This document shows, in pieces, positions 11,943 through 26,900 of a DNA stretch of 64,000 nt (its first letter is position 1; every line of letters begins with the position of its first letter). The notes beneath the pieces were generated by a model. That model ran no database searches. It was given only the letters and a program-made list of their open reading frames with translations, and was not told the origin of the DNA. Origin of the DNA: Monarcha castaneiventris obscurior (taxonomy: Eukaryota; Chordata; Aves; Passeriformes; Monarchidae); NCBI GenBank assembly GCA_026261815.1, contig JAMPIT010000862.1, positions 682,001 to 746,000 on the forward strand, given 5' to 3'. The translations under genes and the position numbers were made by a program.

Positions 11943-12148
11943 TGGGCCCCAGCAGCAAACTGTATCCAGCCTGTAAGAGACCGAAGGGAAACAGATTGTG
12001 CCAGGATATTCCCTTCTCTGGCAAGCTCCTCGTCTTCATCACCAAGATCCCACATAAAAAGCTGCTTGTTTATAGGATATACTTTAAAAAACAAAACCCA
12101 AACCCAGCCTGGAGACGGCAGTCGTTGTTCCTGGGGTTGTTCAGGCTC

Positions 12149-16292
<4,144 letters not shown>

Positions 16293-16344
16293 CGGAAGCC
16301 TCTGGCACGGTGATTATCGGCCGCTCTGCACTGCGAAATGCAGC

Positions 16345-16450
16345 CTCCTTACCTCTGCCTCTCTCTGTTCCTCCTTTCCTCCCCTTCCTGCTCTCGTTTC
16401 TTCCTCCTTTTGTCCCCTTCCCGCTCTGCTGTCTTTCCTCCCTGCTTCCT
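16345..16450 (-). promoter_or_regulatory. polypurine tract upstream of the MAL start codon
   Basis: About 105 bases are almost entirely pyrimidine on the plus strand (ctctctgttcctcctttcct and similar), so the MAL sense strand is purine-rich. It ends about 50 bases upstream of the ATG and so lies in the 5' UTR or core promoter. Such tracts can bind GAGA-type factors or form triplex DNA; function here is inference. Confidence 0.5.
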
Positions 16451-16493
16451 GCTGACAGGTGAAGACAGCTATGAGTGGCACAGGTGTGGCCAA

Positions 16494-16745
16494 ACGCTGT
16501 GACCCGCAGTCACATGGGAGCGTTCGGAGATGCAGGCGCAGCCCCCGGGCTGTCCCCGCACAGGCGGAGCGTGCCCGGCAGGTCCCGGGCCGGGCCCCGC
16601 GGTCACAGCCCGGGGACACCTCTGCCCACCCACCCGGACAGCCTCGTGTCCCCTTGCATTCGCACCGCGAGCCAGCGTGGCCCCCACAAGCCTCGGGTGG
16701 TCACGGCAGAGGACACGAGGGTGGCTGGCGGCCGAGGCAGGCCAG
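16494..16745 (-). promoter_or_regulatory. CpG-rich region, likely MAL promoter
   Basis: About 250 bases with many CpG dinucleotides and GC-box-like runs (cccgggccgggccccgcggt), about 200-450 bases upstream of the MAL ATG. No TATA box is clear. Position and composition suggest a CpG-island promoter; no transcription start is visible in the sequence. Confidence 0.5.
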
Positions 16746-16749
16746 GATG

Positions 16750-18390
16750 TGACATGGGGCAAACTGTGGGGCCTGGAAATGTCCCACAGACATCCAGGGA
16801 TGAGGGCAATCAAACTGCAGGGCAAACCACCTCCGTCATCTCAGAAGGAGATTGGAAATGCCAAGGTAACACAAATGTCCTAAAATGATGAGACCTCCCA
16901 AGCCACTTGGCTTTTTTTTTTGTTTGTTTTTTGTCTGTAGTCCACGGGAGAAAGTCATTCCCCTTTTCCTTAATATGGAATATTTACTTCTTTGTAACAC
17001 ACTCACTTGGGTACCCAGCAAAAACCACGTAACTCCAGAAGCTGAGGCCAAAAGGTGCAAGGAAGTGCAAGAAAGGAAGATAGTGTAAAACCAGTCCCTT
17101 GGAGAAAGCAGAGGGGCAAATGAGTGGAGGAGGCTGCAACGTCAGAAACACTGGGCAAATGCTGTTAACAAACAGATCAAGTGAGGGGCAGGGTTACGTG
17201 GCAGAGCAGGCACAGAACCCCAGCACCCCTGGGGCAGTGAAGGGGTGGGATGGATGCCTCTCATCCAGACTTGACCTCTATTATTCTCAGTCCACTGAAG
17301 CAAGAAAGCAAGAACATTTCAGTGGATAATGCCACGTTTCTTTTCTTCTGGAGGCCTTTCCTCACTTAAATGCAGAGTCTGTGCAGACCCTCATGACTTC
17401 TTCCAAGTGGTAGTGTGTTTTTGCTGCATCTGTGTGATTTCCCACTTCTCTAGTGAGATTCCATGTGCCCTAAGGTGGCACAGCTACACATAATGTATAA
17501 AAACTTGGAGACGAGGCAGACCTAGAAACCAGTCAGCAAACAGGCAAAGCAGGAAGCAGTGGGAATGCAGGCACAGAGCTGCACAGACACAGCTCCAGAT
17601 GGGTCTCACTGTCTCTGTAAGGGACAGAGATGAAGCTCTCCTGTTCCTGGGACCATGGGACTGGCAGGGAGGTGTGTGAGGAACAAGCAACTGCGTTCTG
17701 AGGGGCAGGGCCACTGGTGCTGTTCCATTTGGAATGGCTGGGACAGCTTTGAAGAACCCCTTCTGTGTCTTACTTACAAATTTTTGGTGATGGATTAAGG
17801 AACAGGGGGTTTAGTAGAATACTAGGTTCAATGTTGAAGAATGCTGAGACCAGCTTGACCAAGGTCTCTTAAATTAGACCCTTCATGAGGGTGGCTCTTC
17901 CTGACTGAGGTTGGCATCAACTGGGATGTGGAAGAGCCTGGTAGGGAAGTGAGAGACTGAAATTTTGAGCAGAAGGAACCAAAGAGTAACATCTGACTCA
18001 AAAATAAACGTGTTCTGCTGGGCAGGCAGGACAACACAGAATCTAAAGGTTACAGGACAATGAACCTCTTCATTCTGTAAAAGGTCAGTCCCAGTTTTCC
18101 CAGCATATCTCCTTTAGATGCATGAAGATCCTTCCCTTGGAGAAGGATCACCTCTGGAGGCTGAGTGGGAGACTTGCCCATGGTCAGTGACATGGGTGAA
18201 TAACATCAATCCCTATTTGATAGATATTAAGCTAGCTATGTCACTGGTGTGATAAACAGAGCACTGCATTAGCAGTTTCATTGTGCAGTAAATAGTTCTG
18301 ATCAGACTGTCATTTTGCATTTTTATCTTTTTACATTTTCATCTCACCGGTGTCATCATCAACTTAAATAAATCTGTCATTTATTCATCT
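16750..18390. other. Intergenic region upstream of MAL
   Basis: No gene or clear repeat was recognised. Composition is mixed with short open frames only. Parts may be eroded internal sequence of the retroelement whose 3' end lies at about 18390-20315, but I cannot show this. Confidence 0.4.
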
Positions 18391-18394
18391 TTGT

Positions 18395-19700
18395 CCTTGT
18401 CAGGTGCTGGCCACCTGAAAGAAAAGGAGAACATGACAGGGCTCCCTGGGGAGGTGTAAACCAGTAAGAGCTTTCTATTGTGGAAGGTTTTCTCTGGAAG
18501 AGATCCCTGGACATACACAATTTTGGAGCTGGTATCCAAATACCCCCAGTTTTGGAGGTGAGCTCCAGAAAGACGATGAGGATGCCTTTATTTGCTAAGG
18601 AAAGCACCTCACCCCACTGTTGCTGGTGCAGGAGATGCTGTCCCGGGCAGGTACAAACCAGCAACAGCTCTTTCCCGAGAACTTGTGTTAGAGCAGTCCC
18701 TGGTGGATGTATTCAACACTGGAGGCAGTATCCAAATTTTGGGGCAGGGCTCCCGGGAGTGGGTTGCTCCCACACAGGAAGTGCCATGAAAGAAAGCAGT
18801 TGCTGGCCTTTACCTCCCCTGGGCAGCCTCTTATCTGCAGCAGGAACACTGGGGATAGATGTTCGCCTTCCAAAATAAATGCATTTCTTTTTGTCCTGGC
18901 ACATTTTGTTTGCCAGTAGTCTCTAGACATTTCTGACTTCGGATCTGCCCTTAGGGTTTCTGAGGCAGCATCACGGGACCATTTAATTGTCTAGGAAGTA
19001 CACAGGGATAATGGGTGGAGCTCTGAATGGTGACAGTGGGAAGGCAAAAGCCAACATCTTTTTTTTCCTGGCACCTTTACTGTGGGAGCAGTTAGGGAAG
19101 GTTTGGATCCTGGCTCTGCGAGAGGGAAGAAGGGGAAGCGAATCATCTCAGTGCAGTTTATAGAAACAAAGAAAGGTGGTGTCCAGCACTGGCTCTTTCT
19201 TCCAGGACCTTTTTTGTGGGAGCAGCTGCTGAGTTTTTATTTTAATTTTGGACATAGATTCTGTGAGAGAATCTGAGGGTACATCCAGTGAAAGGAAAAA
19301 GCAAAGACCTGCATGTGGTGCAGTTTATAGGCTGCAAGGGGAAGGGGAAAGCCAGCGCTGGCTTTTGTTTCTAAGATCTGTATGGAAGAAGTTGCTGGCT
19401 GTTTAAAGCCTTGAAGCTGGGCTCTGGGAGACTAATAGGATGGATGCAGCTGAGAAGGAAAGCACGAAACTCCAGGACATGGGGTGTAATTCCAGGGGTG
19501 TGAGACAAATGTGAAGCCAGCAAGCATTTTCTCAGCTGCCATTTGTTGAGACCAAGACTTTTGCTGTGTGGTTTTAGTTAAGATACAAGATCTATGTGAT
19601 TATGAAGTATGTGAAGCCCCAGTTATTTGGAGAAATTTTGGAGGTAGCATCCAAATTCCCTATGTGGAAACTGCCACTGCACCAGCTCTCCTGACCTAGA
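18395..19700 (+). repeat. degenerate tandem-like array, probable ERV internal region
   Basis: Recurring phrases at roughly 165-200-base spacing point to an old, imperfect tandem array. 'ccag(t/c)aa(g/c)agct' occurs at 18461 and 18659. 'g(t/c)atccaaat' occurs at 18532, 18728 and 19647. 'gtgcagtttatag' occurs at 19151 and 19318. Variants of 'ccag..ctggctttt...tgtggaagcagttgctg' recur at 19051-19400. The array runs directly into the pre-LTR region and LTR at 19876, so it probably belongs to that element. It has no intact coding frame. Confidence 0.45.
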
Positions 19701-19714
19701 AGACATCTAGGACA

Positions 19715-20315
19715 GAGAAAACTCAGTCATGGACTGAATGAATTCAGCAGACACCTTGGAGGAATGGCCATTAACTATGGAAATGATAGCTATGTTTGTG
19801 GGTTTATAAATACTTATATATGGAAGGTGTAGGATCTGGGCACGACATAGATGGTATGGAATAAGGGGTGGAAAATGTCCTGGATCTGGCCAGGACAGCG
19901 TTAATTTTTGCAGTAGCTAGAAGGGGACATGGCCAGGATGCAAAGGTTGTTCTGTACCACCTCATGTCCTTTTTCCAGGGACAGCTCCTGTTGAGTGTGG
20001 CACAGGGAGCAGTTGGGTAATGTCTGTTCCCTACTGTTCCTTTTTCCTATTCCAATGCTGTTTCCAGTGAAATGTTCTTAACAAATGATCTTTTACCCTT
20101 TGTGTCTTCAATTCTCCTCTTCATCCCCCCGCAGGGGAGGCAAGAGTGTGTGAGTGCCTTGTGGGAGGGGAACATTAAATTGGGGAATACCATTCCTCAA
20201 CCAGAACAGTGGGGCATTGTCTTCATCCTTGTGCCAGGCTAGCACAGGATTCAGGAAGGAAGCAGCTCCCTGTGCTCCCTGCCGGAACCTGGGTGCCTGT
20301 AAGGTTTACCACAAC
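19715..20315 (+). mobile_element. ERVL-like 3' end: internal segment, purine tract and LTR
   Basis: About 160 bases of internal sequence (from actcagtcatggactgaat through gtttataaatac) lead to a polypurine-like tract (aataaggggtggaaaa, 19860-19875). An LTR then starts TGTCCTGG at 19876 and carries gttaatttttgcagtagcta. The likely 3' boundary is near 20315 (ggtttaccacaac), poorly defined. The same segment order recurs in inverted orientation at 20525-21300. No intact gene is present; it is a decayed fragment. Confidence 0.65.
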
Positions 20316-20524
20316 CTGGATATGGCCACAAGGCTGGGATTACCTTAACTCTCCCTCGTCCCTCGCCACGGCCTCAGCACCCTGCAGGGAACTCTTGGGC
20401 AGCAGAGTCCTCAAGGCAGGGGAGCAGATTCCCTGATGGTACCAAGGACTTGCCTTCAGTTCTTTGGGCTCCATTTAGGAATAGTGCTCCCCAATTCAGT
20501 TCTTTCCCTGAGACTCCAAATCAC

Positions 20525-20977
20525 ACTGCCACTCCCTTGGCTCCTCCTCTCCCCCCAGGGGGGGCCAGGGAGAACTGGAGGCACAAAAGGCCAAGATCGA
20601 GGGTTGAAATAAGACCCATATAGTGGAAACAGCAATGAGACAAGGAAACAGTAACAGCAACAATATTAATAACAAGAGTACAAAGGGGAAGGTGATTCAC
20701 ATGCAAAATGTTCATTGTAGAGACTGACCCGATGTGACCATAGCACCCCACACCAACCTGCCCATCCCCGCCACTCCCTTCTGACTGGAAGCCACTCCCT
20801 TCTTCTCAAAAACCAAAGAAACCCCTCTCCATCGCCAGCAATGAAGCGAGGTGATGCTGAGTGACACCTCAATCTTGGCCATGCCCCCTCAGCCAAGTCC
20901 TCAGCCAGCGGAGAGCTTTCTCAGCTGGCACCTACTGTGACCAAAAATGAACCCTGTCCTTGGCCAAAACCAGGACA
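20525..20977 (-). mobile_element. ERVL-like LTR, inverted relative to the preceding one
   Basis: On the minus strand it begins TGTCCTGGTTTTGGCC at 20977 and shows the typical order of an avian ERVL-type LTR. Its far end carries antisense marks of that family (cccccagggggggccaggga, gggttgaaataagac, and an AAT/AAC-rich stretch at 20640-20680). The 3' boundary near 20525 is approximate. No target-site duplication was found. Confidence 0.65.
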
Positions 20978-21300
20978 TTCTCCACCCTTTATTCTACACC
21001 AGCTCTGTCCTGCCCAGCTGCCACAGCTCCCAACTACATACACACGGATATAAATACACACAAGCACAGGCATCATTTCCACAGCCAGTGGCTGTCCCTC
21101 CGAGGTGTCTGTAGAGTGCATTTAGGCCATGATTGAGTTCTGCCCATCCCAGACGTGCTCCAGGGCAGCAGAGCTGCTGTGCTGTTGGCTGATTGCTGTA
21201 TCAGGAGATCATGACTGGTGTAGCTGGAGCAGTCCATACTCATTGCCCATGGTGGCTATGGCATACAGTGGGAGTGTCATTCAGCAACCAGTACCAGAGA
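20978..21300 (-). mobile_element. ERVL-like internal 3' segment next to the inverted LTR
   Basis: On the minus strand it reads actcaatcatggcctaaatg, then acagacacctcggagg, ctgtggaaatgatgcctgtg, gtgtatttata and gaataaagggtggagaa just before the LTR. This matches, in the same order, the segment at 19715-19875 on the plus strand. The outer limit, towards 21300, is uncertain. Confidence 0.6.
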
Positions 21301-22200
21301 TGTAGAGCCCACTCTTTGGGTGGGCCAAAATGAAATGTTTCAAAACCAAGAGTGAAATTCTGTCTCCCCTACTACAACTCACACATCTCTGGATTAAAAT
21401 TCTGTATCAGTCGCTCGGCTGGAGCAAAGCCATCTCTGCCCCAGGTCATGCTGGTCTCCAGCAAGCACTACAAAGCAGATCCCCCACCAGATCCCAAACT
21501 CCTGCTCTTTGGCTCCCTCTATCCCAGCTGCAACGCCAGTGGCTGTGGCAGAACAGCTGCTCAGTGTGGCTGAGCCATGAGCTCAGCTCCAAGAACTGGC
21601 ACAGCAGGAGAGCTCCTGAAGGTCCTCAGGTCTGGAGGAAGTTGCTGACACAACTTACTCACAAATAAGGGAATCGGCAAGAAAACACCAACAACTAACA
21701 CTGCTCAAAACTGTCTTGTAAAATCATCACAGTGGGTGATCCCACTCCCCTCAAACAGAACAGGCAAATCCCTGAGCACTGAAGGCTGGGAAATAAGATT
21801 TTAAGGGTGCCTAAGCCCCACAGAGCATCTCACTGGGATTAGTCTGAGAGGGTGCTTCACACAGCACAACTTCTACACCACCTTCACACAGAGCAGGTGT
21901 CACGCTCAACATCTCTGTGGATGTGCTGCCCAGCTTTCACAAGCAGTGACACCAACTCTGCTAGGAGTTGAGTATCAGGTGGCAAAGCCCTCAAGACCTG
22001 TCAAGAAGATCCCACAGGGTACACAAATGAGGGGAAAAAAGTTTAAGAAAAAAAATTAAGAATTAATCACAGAGGTGAGGAATGTATCAAGTAACAGTCA
22101 CAGGTTCCTGATGCCAAGATTCTGGTTCAATGCCCCCTCCCTTTCTCAAAAACACAGCTCACACACTTCCAGTTTTGGTTTAGGATTGTTTCGTGTTTTT
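21300..22200. other. Region between ERV remnant and GPCPD1 3' end
   Basis: No gene was recognised. It may include more eroded ERV internal sequence on the minus strand. Open frames here are short and unsupported. Confidence 0.4.
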
Positions 22201-22204
22201 GTTT

Positions 22205-23760
22205 GTTGTTTTCTTTGTTTTTTTTAATAAAAGAAGGCTTCCAGATACCTAATCACTACTGTGCTGTTTGTGCAGGACAAACAAACTTTAAATACTAAAA
22301 TGCACAAGTCAAAACAAGCTGTTTCAAACTGCTCAGCAGTGCAGACTCAAGCACTTATTTGCAATGGCTTTACTCTTTGTACAATCAGTTCTATATGTAG
22401 CAATGACTGTATATAAAGAATATAGTACATACTATTGTTTTCATTGTCAATTTACAAGAGAAAAAAAATAAATATTTTCCATTCTTATTATACATTAACA
22501 CTTCAGTAGAAAGTTACAGCTGTTTTGTTGGCATTACCTGCAATGTTGGGAGGAGAAAGGACATGCATACTTATCTATTAAGAACTCTAAACTAAGACTT
22601 TGTAATAAATTACAGAGGATAGATACCAGCCAACAGAATACTGATTATCTGAATTCAGTACATTTGTGATTCTTGCTCCACGGTAAAAGCCAAAAATCTT
22701 GCAAAATACAAAAGCCAGTAGCTTGCATTATGTAAGTAAGACAAACCACGTATGGTGTAGCCTCGTCTCCAGATGTTAGTGAATAACAGGCTTGTGGTTT
22801 CTCAGGCAAAGGAGATTTTGTTGAGCTGGTCCTTGCATCCTTCACACATAACTAGCACCATAAAGATGCAAGGACCTCAGCAAACACCTAAATTTCATGC
22901 TTAATAGATAAAGCATGCATTTTGTAGAGTTTGTGCAGGGTACATACTCTGTTCATTAAGGTTATTGTGCAAAAAAAGATTCTCGACCACTGAAGATATT
23001 CCTGTAATTCTGTGAAGATTATTAGCAACATTTTGAAAGTTTAGCAGGCCTGTGTGCGATTAATGAAAAACCTGTACTCGTGGTTCCCCCCTGACTGCTG
23101 TACACAGGCACTGTACCACTGAACTGAGAGCTGAGGAAACAAAGGCAGCAGCCTGAACGTCCAATGAAGTGGGAAAAATGAGCTGCAGTTTACTAAAAAA
23201 TAAATAACTACTTTAAAATGGCACAAAGCTTTGTACAGGTGGATCTACCAGTGCAACTACATATACATGAGGTACCAATTCTTTCAGATCTTTTTATAGG
23301 CCAGATCTATTTATATGTATCTTAAAATCACTCTCTTAATTTCCTGTTGTCAGACAAATGCTACAGCTTGTCAGCCTGTAAGTAAAATCAAAACAAATTT
23401 TCAGCATATTCAATATCAGATTATTGTAATTTCTCTACAATTCAGTTTCTGAGCTCTCACTACTGAGACTGCTTAATTAATTTTTGTCTTTTAAAAGCAC
23501 TAGTGATAATTTTCTTTTTCAAGATTTGAGAAATTTTGAGGAAAAAGTTAAAACTGTAGATGTAAATTGGAACAAAAACTATAACTGAATATTTTAACAT
23601 TATTTGAAATTTTACTAAGTACTGTAAGGAAGGAGGAACACAGTTATTGCTATTTGAAGACTTAAAATTAAAACAAATCAACCTGAAAGCACAAACAGAA
23701 TTATTCCAGTGGTGAAAATTCTATAGTTACAAAACAAACAAAAATTTAGGCAGCCTAAAA
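22205..23760 (-). other. GPCPD1: GPCPD1 3' UTR (approximate)
   Basis: AT-rich non-coding sequence follows the stop codon. On the sense strand it has several AU-rich stretches (around 22440-22500) and a candidate ATTAAA signal at 22223-22228, giving a UTR of about 1.55 kb. No canonical AATAAA was found on this strand before the ERV remnant, so the end is uncertain. Confidence 0.5.
22223..22228 (-). promoter_or_regulatory. candidate polyadenylation signal ATTAAA of GPCPD1
   Basis: ATTAAA on the minus strand (TTTAAT on the plus strand), just upstream in transcription of an A-rich then T/G-rich plus-strand stretch. It is the best signal seen within 2 kb of the stop codon. Confidence 0.4.
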
Positions 23761-23965
23761 TTACTCCTTTTGCATCTGAACACTCTTCAAGTTATTTACA
23801 ACTTTCTCGTCCAGGTAACTAAGATGGCATTTACATGGAGCTATGGATTTGAAGTGGCTAACTGGGGGACACACACAGCTTTTCAACTCCGGCAGTTCTT
23901 TCTTGAGACGTTCCAGCTGCTCCACCTGGAATATATTTGGCTGTTCAGGATTTGAGTCGTATATC
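23761..23965 (-). CDS. GPCPD1: GPCPD1 terminal coding exon 19
   Basis: The acceptor is tttattcag. It encodes residues 612-679 from [20 protein letters not shown], then [15 protein letters not shown], to KSVQMQKE and TAA at 23761-23763. The start is strongly conserved. The last ~30 residues ([16 protein letters not shown]...) diverge from the mammalian tail as I remember it. Confidence 0.93.
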
Positions 23966-26900
23966 CTGAATAAATGAGAAACGAAAAAACACTGATCAGT
24001 ATAAACTAGCAGTTCACAGAAATGTACACCAGATGAAGCACCTGGGTTTTTTTCTGTAACAGAGTAAAATTATTTCCCAAAGACAGTTTGTTTGAGGTAA
24101 GTACCTTAAGTTTTGGTGCTCATCTTGCAACGTAAAATGGTATTCCCTTTACACAGACTAGATAGTATTTCACTGGATATACCAAAAACCTACTGGCATT
24201 TACTCATTTGGTTTCCTGACAAATGTGATTTTACAGTGGCACAAAGCAGTGAAACAAGAGCAGTGTTCCAGGCTTCAAAGCTCAAAGCGTAAGAAATTTC
24301 AGAGCTCTGAGATTATTTGAGCAGACTGTGGTATACTGCTGGTACATAATACTGCATGGAGTGTATACTTACTGTTTCAAAAAGTATTTCACCTCCCCCC
24401 AGTTCAGAACTTTTTCTTTTTTAAATTACCATAATTACCACAATATTAAGTGAAGAGTGAAAACCAGAAAATCTGACCTCTCTCGACACCTAATGCAAAT
24501 TAACCACCCACCCTATTTTGAACAGTCTATCTTCTTTTCACTTTGACCATGGAATTATTGAGTTTTCAATAATTGGTGAAAGGAGGGGGAACATCAATAA
24601 GGCTTTTACATTGGACTTCAGGAGGGCAGACTTTAACCTATTTAGGAGACTTATCCAGAGAGTTCCTTGGGAAGCAGCCCTTAAAAACAAAGGAGTACAG
24701 GAAGGATGGGCATACTTCAAAAGAGAGATCTTGAGGGCACAGGAACAGACTGTTCCAGTGCGACAAAAGATGAGGGGGCGAGGTAAATGTCCATCCTGGG
24801 TGGACAACGAGGTTTTGAAGGAACTTAGGAACAAAAAGAGGATATATCATCTTTGGAAGGAGGGTCAGGTCTCTCAGAAAGTATTTAAGGAGGCTGCTAG
24901 GGCATGTAGGAAAAAAATTAGGGAGGCCAAAGCTCAGTTTGAGCTCAATTTGGCAACCCTTGTAAAGGACAATAAAAAATGCTTTTACAAATATATTAAT
25001 GAAAAAAGGAAGGGCAGGACCGACCTTTGTTGTCTATTGGATGCGGAAGGGAATTTAGTAACTGCAGATGAGAAGAAAGTGGAGGTGCTTAATGACTTCT
25101 TTGCCTCGGTCTTTACTGAAAAGACACATGGTGCTCAGGACAACTGTCTTCCTAGGTTGGTAGGTAATATCAGGGAGCAGAACAGTCCCCCTGTTATCCA
25201 AGAGGAGGCAGTCAGGGAACTGCTGAGCTGCCTGGATATCCATAAATCTATGGGACCGGATGGGATCCATCCCAGGGTGATGAGGGAGCTGGCAGATGAG
25301 CTTGCAAAGCCACTCTCCATCATCTACCAGCAGTCCTGGCTCACTGGTGAGGTTCCAGATGACTGGAAGCTGGCCAATGTGATACCCATTCACAAAAAGG
25401 GTAAGAAGGAGGATCCTGGTAATTACAGGCCGGTTAGCCTGACCTCAGTACCAGGGAAAGTCATGGAACAGTTTGAGTGCTATTACACAGCACCTACAGG
25501 ATGGACAGGGGATTAGACCCAGCCAGCATGGGTTTAGAAGGGGTAGGTCATGTTTGACCAACCTGGTCTCCTTTTATGACCAGGTAACCCGCCTGGTAGA
25601 TACAGGAAAGGCTGTAGATGTTGTCTATTTAGACCTCAGTAAGGCCTTTGACACTGTCTCCCACAGCATACTCCTGGAAAAGCTGGCAGCCCACGGCTTG
25701 GACAGGTGCACTTATTGCTGGGTTAAGAACTGGCTGGATGGCCGGGCCCAGAGAGTGGTGGTGAATGGTGCTGCATCCAGCTGGCGGCCAGTCACCAGTG
25801 GTGTCCCTCAGGGGTCTGTGCTGGGACCTGCTCTGTTTAATATTTTTATTGATGACATGGATGAGGGCATTGAGTCTTTCATTAGTAAATTTGCGGATGA
25901 CACTAAGCTGGGAGCATGTGTTGATCTGTTGGAGGGTAGGAGGGCTCTGCAGAGAGACCTGGAATGGTTGGATAGATGGGCTGAGTCCAATAGGATGAAG
26001 TTTAACCAGTCCAAGTGCCGAGTCCTGCATTTTGGCCGCAATAACCCCCTGCAACGCTATAGGCTGGGGACAGAGTGGCTGGAGAGTGCCCAGGCAGAAA
26101 GAGACTTGGGAGTACTCGTTGACAGCCGACTCAACATGAGTCAGCAGTGTGCCCAGGTGGCCAAAAAGGCCAATGGTATCCTGGCCTGTATCAGGAATAG
26201 TGTGGCCAGCAGGAGCAGGGAAGTCATCCTTCCCCTATACTCGGCACTGGTGAGGCCGCACCTTGAGTACTGTGTCCAGTTCTGGGCCCCTCAGTTCAGG
26301 AAGGACGTGGAGACACTTGAGCGTGTCCAGAGGAGGGCGACAAGGCTGGTGAGGGGCTTGGAGCACAAGCCCTATGAGGAACGGCTGAGGGAACTGGGGT
26401 TGTTTAGCCTGGAGAAAAGGAGACTCAGAGGCGACCTTATCACCCTCTACAACTTCTTGAAAGGTGGTTGTAGTGAGGTGGGGGTTGGTCTCTTTTTCCA
26501 GGCAACAACTGACAGAACAAGAGGACACAGTCTTAAGTTGCGCCAAGGGAAATATAGGTTAGATATTAGGAGAAACTTTTTTACAGAAAGAGTGATAAAG
26601 TATTGGAATGGTTTACCCGGGGAGGTGGTGGAATCACCATCCCTGGACGTGTTTAAAAAGAGATTGGATGTGGCACTCAGTGCCATGGTTTAGTTTAGTT
26701 AAGGTGTTAGGGCAGAGGTTGGACTCGATGATCTTGAAGGTCTCTTCCAACCTGGTAATTCTGTGATTCTGTGATTTCCTGTTTTCCCACATGCAAACAA
26801 AGCTGCAGGATTTGAAATGTCAACATCATAGCAGATTGTCCAAATCCAAACCACATTTTGAGTGACAGTGTAAGCACTGAGCACAACCCAAACACTATTC

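Larger units (their letters stand above)
11413..12148 (-). other. MAL: MAL 3' UTR (approximate)
   Basis: Non-coding tail after the TGA. Two minus-strand AATAAA signals are seen, at 11937-11942 (about 210 bases past the stop) and 11415-11420 (about 730 past). Either or both may be used, so the UTR end is uncertain. Confidence 0.5.
24518..26777 (+). mobile_element. CR1 LINE, 5'-truncated, with nearly intact reverse transcriptase and 3' tail
   Basis: Non-LTR retrotransposon copy of about 2.26 kb in the last GPCPD1 intron, antisense to the gene. It lacks ORF1 and most of the endonuclease: the open frame starts in the region before the RT domain (HGIIEFSI..., LDFRRADF). RT motifs are present in order: [20 protein letters not shown]...[26 protein letters not shown] and FADD (25890-25901). 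The 3' UTR ends ggttggactcgatgatcttg ... aattctgtgattctgtgatt, the CR1 octamer repeats. The coding region is split only once, near 25470. No target-site duplication was identified. Confidence 0.95.

Noticed and set aside
20640..20680. AAC/AAT-rich stretch as an independent microsatellite
   Set aside because: It falls where avian ERVL-type LTRs normally carry an AAT-rich stretch, so it is explained by the LTR at 20525-20977.
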